64,000 nt of DNA from contig CAVTOG010000013.1 of NCBI GenBank assembly GCA_963736325.1, forward strand, positions 62,001-126,000. Direction: 5' to 3'. The stretch comes from Actinoallomurus sp963736325 (lineage in GTDB: Bacteria > Actinomycetota > Actinomycetes > Streptosporangiales > Streptosporangiaceae). Numbering within the stretch: position 1 is the first letter of the stretch; the number at the start of each line of letters is the position of its first letter. A program made the position numbers and the translations under genes. The notes under the pieces were generated by a model. That model saw only the letters and a program-made list of their open reading frames with translations, ran no database searches and was not told where the DNA came from. Shown piece by piece: positions 59,881 to 64,000 of this stretch.

Positions 59881-60567
59881 TCAGCTGGGCGCGAGGCTCC
59901 AGTCGATCTCGGCCAGGCCCGCGTCGGCCAGCGCCTTGTTGACCGCGCTGAACGGGCGGCTGCCCAGGAAGCCCTTGGGGTTCATCGGGCTCGGGTGGCC
60001 CGCCTCCAGGACGACATGCTGGGAGTGCGTGACGAGCGCGCTCTTCTTGCGCGCGTAGGCGCCCCACAGCACGAACACCACGCGCTGCTCTCGTGCGTCG
60101 AGGGCGCGGATCACCGCGTCGGTGAACTCCTCCCAGCCCTTGCCCGCGTGTGAGCCGGCCTTGCCGGCACGTACGGTCAGCACCGCGTTGAGCAGCAGCA
60201 CGCCGCGGCTCGCCCACGGCGTCAGGTCGCCGGTCTCGGGCTTGGGGAGGCCGAGGTCCTCGCCCAGCTCCTTGAAGACGTTGCGCAGCGACGGCGGGAC
60301 GCGCACGCCGTCGCGGACGCTGAAGCTCAGGCCGTGGGCCTGACCGGCCCCGTGATAGGGGTCCTGGCCGAGGATGAGCACCCTCGCCTGGTCGGGTGAG
60401 CACAGGCGGAAGGCGTTGAACAGGTCGGCGCGCGGCGGGTAGACGGGGCCCGCGTCGTACTCGGCGGCCACGAACTCGCTCAGCCGCCGCGTCGCGTCGG
60501 CGTCGAGGAACGGCTCGACGCGCTCACGCCACTCGTCCGGCAGGAGTTTCAGGAGGTCGAAGGACAT
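59881..60567 (-). CDS. ung: Uracil-DNA glycosylase, family 1
   Basis: A 228-residue enzyme removing uracil from DNA. Water-activating motif GQDPYHG (Asp about 69), PPSLRNVFKEL, uracil-binding LLLNAVLTV, and the HPSPMNPKGF loop with the catalytic His. All family 1 signatures are intact. Convergent with the GNAT gene. Confidence 0.97.
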   Translation of the reverse strand: MSFDLLKLLPDEWRERVEPFLDADATRRLSEFVAAEYDAGPVYPPRADLFNAFRLCSPDQARVLILGQDPYHGAGQAHGLSFSVRDGVRVPPSLRNVFKELGEDLGLPKPETGDLTPWASRGVLLLNAVLTVRAGKAGSHAGKGWEEFTDAVIRALDAREQRVVFVLWGAYARKKSALVTHSQHVVLEAGHPSPMNPKGFLGSRPFSAVNKALADAGLAEIDWSLAPS

Positions 60568-60607
60568 GGCGGAAACCTATCGCCTCCCTCTGACAACACC
60601 GGCCCCG

Positions 60608-61120
60608 TCAGAACCGGTCGGGCCTGGGATGGCTGAGAGCGCCCTCCCGCTCCTCTTCGAGCGCCTGGAAGCGTGCGACGGTCTCCACGAGGAACCGGCG
60701 GACGGCCGGCTCGTCGCCCGGCACGAGGTGGTCGAGCATGGGCTCCATCCGGCCGGCGGCCTCCTCCTGCACCTGCTGGAGCTGGCGCTGCCCGGTCTCG
60801 GTGAGCGCGAGGCGTACGAGGCGGCGGTCGGAGTCGTCGCGGCGGCGCTCGATCCAGCCGGCCTGCTCCAGGTGATCGACCGTGTGGTTGAGGGTCGACG
60901 GGGCGACACCGCAGCGTTTGGCCAGCTCACGCTGGGTCAGCGCGGATCCGCGTTCGAGGTCGGCCAGCACCGCGAGCCCGTGCGGGGTGAGGCCGTAGCT
61001 CACCATGAGGCGCTGCCAGCGGATGGCGACGACATGCCCCGCGACGGCCAGCAGGCGAGACAGGGACATGCGTTCGAGGTCGGCCTCAGAGTTTCGCACG
61101 GCGATATTGTCCGTGCTCAC
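60608..61120 (-). CDS. MarR-family regulator
   Basis: A 170-residue MarR repressor: recognition helix region LTQRELAKRCGVAPSTLNHT (about 62-81), wing with RRRDDSDRRLVRLALTETG (the DxRxxxLxLT signature). It is divergent from an MFS multidrug-type exporter gene with only ~67 bases between starts, the classic arrangement for a repressor relieved by a toxic compound that the pump exports. Confidence 0.92.
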   Translation of the reverse strand: MSTDNIAVRNSEADLERMSLSRLLAVAGHVVAIRWQRLMVSYGLTPHGLAVLADLERGSALTQRELAKRCGVAPSTLNHTVDHLEQAGWIERRRDDSDRRLVRLALTETGQRQLQQVQEEAAGRMEPMLDHLVPGDEPAVRRFLVETVARFQALEEEREGALSHPRPDRF

Positions 61121-61138
61121 CGCTCATGAGGCCAGTGG

Positions 61139-61149
61139 GACGAATCGTC
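61139..61149. promoter_or_regulatory. Possible MarR operator
   Basis: GACGAATCGTC is a perfect 11-base palindrome in the MarR-MFS intergenic region, 18 bases from the MarR start. It is short, so chance is possible. Confidence 0.35.
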
Positions 61150-61187
61150 CACCGCCCCCTGGGAGGGGTCTCCCGGCAGGCGGGAGT

Positions 61188-62858
61188 ATGTTGAGAATCC
61201 ATCCAGCGTCGAGTGAACCGGCCCGGACCTCCATGACCGTACGCGCGGCCTCCGCCGTGCCCACAGCCACGCCCCGTACCCCGGGCCGCCGGCGCTGGCT
61301 GGGCATGGTGATCATCGGCCTCGGTGTCTCCCTGATCATCGTCGACGCCACGATCGTCAACGTCATGCTTCCCCGCGTGATCGGCGACCTGCGCCTGACC
61401 ACCGCCGACGCGGAGTGGATCAACTCGGTCTACTCCCTGGCCTTCGCGGCGATGCTGATCCCGTTCGGGATGGCCGGCGACGTGTACGGGCGGCGCCGGA
61501 TGTTCGTCCTCGGCACGGCCGTGTTCATCGCCGCGAGTCTTCTCGCCGCCGCCTCGGGCGACGGTGCGGCGCTCATCGGGGCGCGCCTGCTGCAGGGCGT
61601 CGGCGCCTCCATGATCCTGCCGGCCACGCTCTCCACGGTGACGTCCGTCTTCACCGGCCGCGATCGCTCCGTGGCGTTCGGCATCTGGGGATCGCTCATC
61701 GGCGGCATGGCCGCGCTCGGTCCGCTGCTCGGCGGCTGGCTCGCGACGTCGTACGGCTGGCGCTGGGCCTTCGGGGTCAACTTGCCGATCGGTGCCGTGA
61801 TCATCGTGGGCGCGCTGTTCCTGGTCCCGGAGACCCGCGACCGTACGGCGCGGCTCGGCATCGACGGGTTCGGCGCGCTGCTCAGCGCGGCCGGGCTCGG
61901 CGCGATCGTGTTCGCGCTGATCGAGGGCCAGCGGTACGGCTGGTGGTGGCTCACCCGCCCCTTCGCCGCCGGCCCGCTCCAGTGGCCCGCCGAGGGGATC
62001 TCGCCGGTACCCGTCGCGCTCGTGGCCGGGGGCTTCGCGCTGGCCGCGCTCGTGGTGCTGGAGCGCGCGCGTGCCGCGGCCGGCCTGCCGGTCGTGCTGG
62101 ACCTCGCGCTGTTCCGCATCCCCGACTTCCGGCGAGGCAACCTGGCGGCCACGCTGATCAGCGTCGGCGAGCTCGGGCTGATGTTCACGCTTCCGCTGTT
62201 CCTGCAGGACGTCCACGGCAACTCCCCGCTGCAGGTCAGCGTCGCGATCCTGCCGCTCGCGGCGGGCACCCTCGTCACCGGCGGGTTCGCCGCGCGGCTC
62301 TCACGCCGCATCGGCGCCGTGCGGATGCTGCAGTCCGGAATGGCCCTGGAGGTCGTCTCGGTGCTGCTCATCGGGCTGACCACCCGCGCCGACACCACCG
62401 GGTTCGACCTGGCGCCCTGGATGCTCGTCTACGGCATCGGCCTCGGGCTGACCACCGCGCAACTGACGAGCATCGTGCTGCGCGACGTGCCGCCCGCGAG
62501 TGCCGGGCTGGCCTCCGGCACCCAGTCGACCGCGCGGCAGATCGGCTCGGCGCTGGGCATCGCGCTGATCGGCACCGTGTTCGCGATGAGCCTGAGCCAC
62601 GTGATGACCGACCGGCTTCGCGGCGCCGGGCTGTCGCCCGAGCAGGGGTCGGTGTACGCGACGCGGCTGCGCGAGACCGCCGGGACGTTCGCCCGCGACC
62701 TGCACCGCGACGACCCGCGGGCCGCGCGCGCCGCCGACGAGAGCCTGGCCGTGGCGACCGACCGCGCCGCCTTCGCGACCGCGGGACTGCTGTGCGTCGG
62801 GCTGCTGCTGACCCTGAGGCTGCGCCGCACGGACGATCCGGAAGAATCACCTTCATGA
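61188..62858 (+). CDS. MFS drug exporter, DHA2 (14-helix) family
   Basis: About 556 residues with 14 predicted helices. Family motifs: VDATIVNVMLPRVIGDL in helix 1 (motif D1), GDVYGRRRMFVLGT (motif A), RLLQGVGASMILPATLS (motif B) and GSLIGGMAALGPLLGGWL (motif C of antiporters). DHA2 proteins expel antibiotics, dyes or lipids using the proton gradient. ATG 61188 is used; ATG 61233 is an alternative. The stop overlaps a 10-codon frame leading to menA. Confidence 0.92.
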   Translation: MLRIHPASSEPARTSMTVRAASAVPTATPRTPGRRRWLGMVIIGLGVSLIIVDATIVNVMLPRVIGDLRLTTADAEWINSVYSLAFAAMLIPFGMAGDVYGRRRMFVLGTAVFIAASLLAAASGDGAALIGARLLQGVGASMILPATLSTVTSVFTGRDRSVAFGIWGSLIGGMAALGPLLGGWLATSYGWRWAFGVNLPIGAVIIVGALFLVPETRDRTARLGIDGFGALLSAAGLGAIVFALIEGQRYGWWWLTRPFAAGPLQWPAEGISPVPVALVAGGFALAALVVLERARAAAGLPVVLDLALFRIPDFRRGNLAATLISVGELGLMFTLPLFLQDVHGNSPLQVSVAILPLAAGTLVTGGFAARLSRRIGAVRMLQSGMALEVVSVLLIGLTTRADTTGFDLAPWMLVYGIGLGLTTAQLTSIVLRDVPPASAGLASGTQSTARQIGSALGIALIGTVFAMSLSHVMTDRLRGAGLSPEQGSVYATRLRETAGTFARDLHRDDPRAARAADESLAVATDRAAFATAGLLCVGLLLTLRLRRTDDPEESPS

Positions 62859-62884
62859 TCGTCGACGCCGAACGCATCCGATAG
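62855..62884 (+). CDS. Possible leader mini-ORF coupling the MFS gene to menA
   Basis: ATG overlapping the MFS stop (ATGA) opens a 9-residue frame (MIVDAERIR) whose TAG shares its G with the menA GTG start. GGAAG lies ~12 bases before its ATG, whereas menA has no Shine-Dalgarno of its own. It may only serve to deliver ribosomes to menA. Confidence 0.3.
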   Translation: MIVDAERIR

Positions 62885-63750
62885 TGGCCACGCTCCCCCA
62901 GTGGGTCGCCGGCTCGCGGCCTCGTACGCTGCCCAGCTCCATCGTCCCGGTCGTGGTCGGGACAGGTGTCGCCGTCGGGTTCGGCCACGCCGTGTGGTGG
63001 CGCGCCGTCGTCGCCCTGCTCGTGTCCGCGCTGCTCCAGATCGGCGTCAACTACGCGAACGACTACAGCGACGGCATCCGCGGCACCGACGAGGTACGCG
63101 TCGGGCCGATGCGCCTGGTCGGCTCGGGCGCCGCACGGCCGAAACACGTCCTCGCGGCGGCGGCCGGCTGCTTCCTGCTCGCGGCCGTGGCGGGGCTGGT
63201 CCTCGTGGCGGTCACGACGTGGTGGCTGCTGCTGGTCGGCGCGGCGGCGATCGCGGCCGGCTGGTTCTACACCGGCGGGTCCCGGCCGTACGGCTACCGC
63301 GCGCTCGGCGAGATCTCGGTGTTCGTGTTCTTCGGCCTGGTGTCGGTGGTCGGCACCGCGTACGTGCAGCTCGAAGGCCTGCCGTGGGCGACCTGGATCG
63401 TCGCGGTGCCGGTCGGGCTGCTGTCGTGCGCCATGCTCGTCGTGAACAACCTGCGTGACATCCCGACCGACCGTGAAACCGGCAAGCGCACCCTCGCGGT
63501 GGTGCTCGGCGACGGCCGTACACGCCTGCTCTACGCCGGGTGCACGATCGCCTCGTTCGTGTGCGTGCCGATCGTGGCGGTCACCCGGCCCTGGGCGATC
63601 CTCGCGCTGCCGGCCGCGCTCTGGGCGATCTCGCCGACCAGCCGGGTGCTGCGCGGCGCGACCGGACCGGAGCTGATCGGTGTGCTCGGCGAGACCGGGC
63701 GTCTCCAGATCATCTTCGGCGCGCTGTTCGCGATCGGCCTCGGGCTCTGA
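62884..63750 (+). CDS. menA: 1,4-dihydroxy-2-naphthoate polyprenyltransferase
   Basis: A 288-residue UbiA-superfamily membrane enzyme attaching the prenyl chain to 1,4-dihydroxy-2-naphthoate in menaquinone synthesis. First Asp motif NYANDYSDGIRGTDE (about 59-73), second NNLRDIPTDRETGKRTL (about 189-205), about nine helices. The MATLPQWVAGSRPRTLP start fits MenA, so GTG 62884 is used even though no ribosome-binding site is visible; coupling to the preceding mini-ORF may explain this. Confidence 0.95.
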   Translation: MATLPQWVAGSRPRTLPSSIVPVVVGTGVAVGFGHAVWWRAVVALLVSALLQIGVNYANDYSDGIRGTDEVRVGPMRLVGSGAARPKHVLAAAAGCFLLAAVAGLVLVAVTTWWLLLVGAAAIAAGWFYTGGSRPYGYRALGEISVFVFFGLVSVVGTAYVQLEGLPWATWIVAVPVGLLSCAMLVVNNLRDIPTDRETGKRTLAVVLGDGRTRLLYAGCTIASFVCVPIVAVTRPWAILALPAALWAISPTSRVLRGATGPELIGVLGETGRLQIIFGALFAIGLGL

Positions 63751-63828
63751 CGCACATGCGGGCCGCAAGGGCCGTGATCAGTGGTAACTCATGGTCTGAT
63801 CCACGGATATCGGCCGCTTCTGCGTCCC

Positions 63829-63834
63829 TATACT
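63829..63834 (+). promoter_or_regulatory. -10 element of a leaderless promoter
   Basis: TATACT lies 7 bases before the GTG at 63842, predicting transcription to start at or next to the start codon. TGATCAGT (63775-63782) and ACTGATCA (63832-63839) form an inverted repeat spanning the promoter and could be an operator. Confidence 0.5.
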
Positions 63835-63841
63835 GATCAAT

Positions 63842-64000
63842 GTGACGCAGTTCCGGATCAGTGAGATCGCGACCGTGCTCGGCGTGTCCGCCGACACCGT
63901 ACGGCGGTGGATCGACTCTGGCCGTCTGCCGGCGGAGCGGGACGAGCACGGACACCGGATCGTTTCAGGGGCCGATCTGGCCGCGTTCGTCCGCTCACCC
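63842..64000 (+). CDS. Excisionase/MerR-type HTH protein, probably TOBE-domain molybdate regulator, 3' truncated
   Basis: The visible 53 residues form a small helix-turn-helix (FRISEIATVLGVSADTVRRW, then IDSGRLPAERDEHGHRIVSG and DLAAFVRSP). In Streptomyces-type genomes this N-terminus is usually followed by a TOBE molybdate-binding domain, ~130 residues in all; that part lies beyond the window. A role in molybdenum homeostasis is therefore inference. GTG is the first possible start after a TATACT box. Confidence 0.75.
   Translation, partial: MTQFRISEIATVLGVSADTVRRWIDSGRLPAERDEHGHRIVSGADLAAFVRSP

Overview
The window is high-GC actinobacterial chromosome. Codons are strongly GC3-biased and GTG/TTG starts are common. 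The backbone is housekeeping: dapF-miaA, miaB, gluABCD, rny, recX/recA, a DUF3046 gene, lhr, clgR-cinA-pgsA-rimO-HTH-ftsK, RNase J-dapA, ung and menA. The gene neighbourhood (dapF/miaA ... miaB ... recX/recA/DUF3046 ... clgR/pgsA/ftsK/RNase J/dapA) resembles that of Mycobacterium tuberculosis and Streptomyces. Gene content and style suggest a Streptosporangiales/Thermomonosporaceae-like soil actinomycete, but that placement is inference. I saw no rRNA, tRNA, CRISPR array, insertion sequence or prophage.

Layout. 1-9.2 kb holds lipid-linked sugar transferases, an oligopeptide-type binding lipoprotein, a paired acyl-CoA dehydrogenase operon with its TetR regulator, and a membrane protein divergent from a second TetR gene with two matching operators. 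9.2-17 kb holds dapF, miaA, an orphan antitoxin-like gene, a degenerate extradiol-dioxygenase-like protein, miaB and a complete glutamate-type ABC importer ending in a strong terminator. 17-21.6 kb holds a secreted cysteine protein, an S9 peptidase and a flavohaemoglobin/PPOX pair. 21.9-26.9 kb holds rny, recX and recA, separated by two unusually long gene-poor gaps; the recA control region carries an SOS box and a PafBC-like promoter.

26.9-29.8 kb is the most unusual part: a small ATP-grasp protein, a lipoprotein with an RGG/His-rich tail, a glutathionylspermidine-synthase-like ATP-grasp ligase and a DUF350 membrane protein, all in one direction. This resembles the poorly understood ygiB/ygiC/yjfL-type systems of proteobacteria. 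30-36.4 kb carries lhr and a membrane Ser/Thr kinase. 36.5-42.5 kb is a ROK-controlled amino-sugar-type ABC importer with a NagZ-like glycosidase. 42.6-44.8 kb holds a cysteine-free Rrf2 protein, a Nei-type glycosylase, Dps and ClgR.

45-54.6 kb is a long minus-strand run of cell-cycle, RNA-modification and RNA-decay genes (cinA to dapA), followed by a 620-bp block full of inverted and direct repeats. 55.2-64 kb holds small zinc-finger and hypothetical genes, a divergent EamA exporter/MocR regulator pair with overlapping start codons, a CGNR regulator, a GNAT acetyltransferase, ung, a MarR/MFS drug-efflux pair, menA and the start of a DNA-binding protein cut by the window edge.
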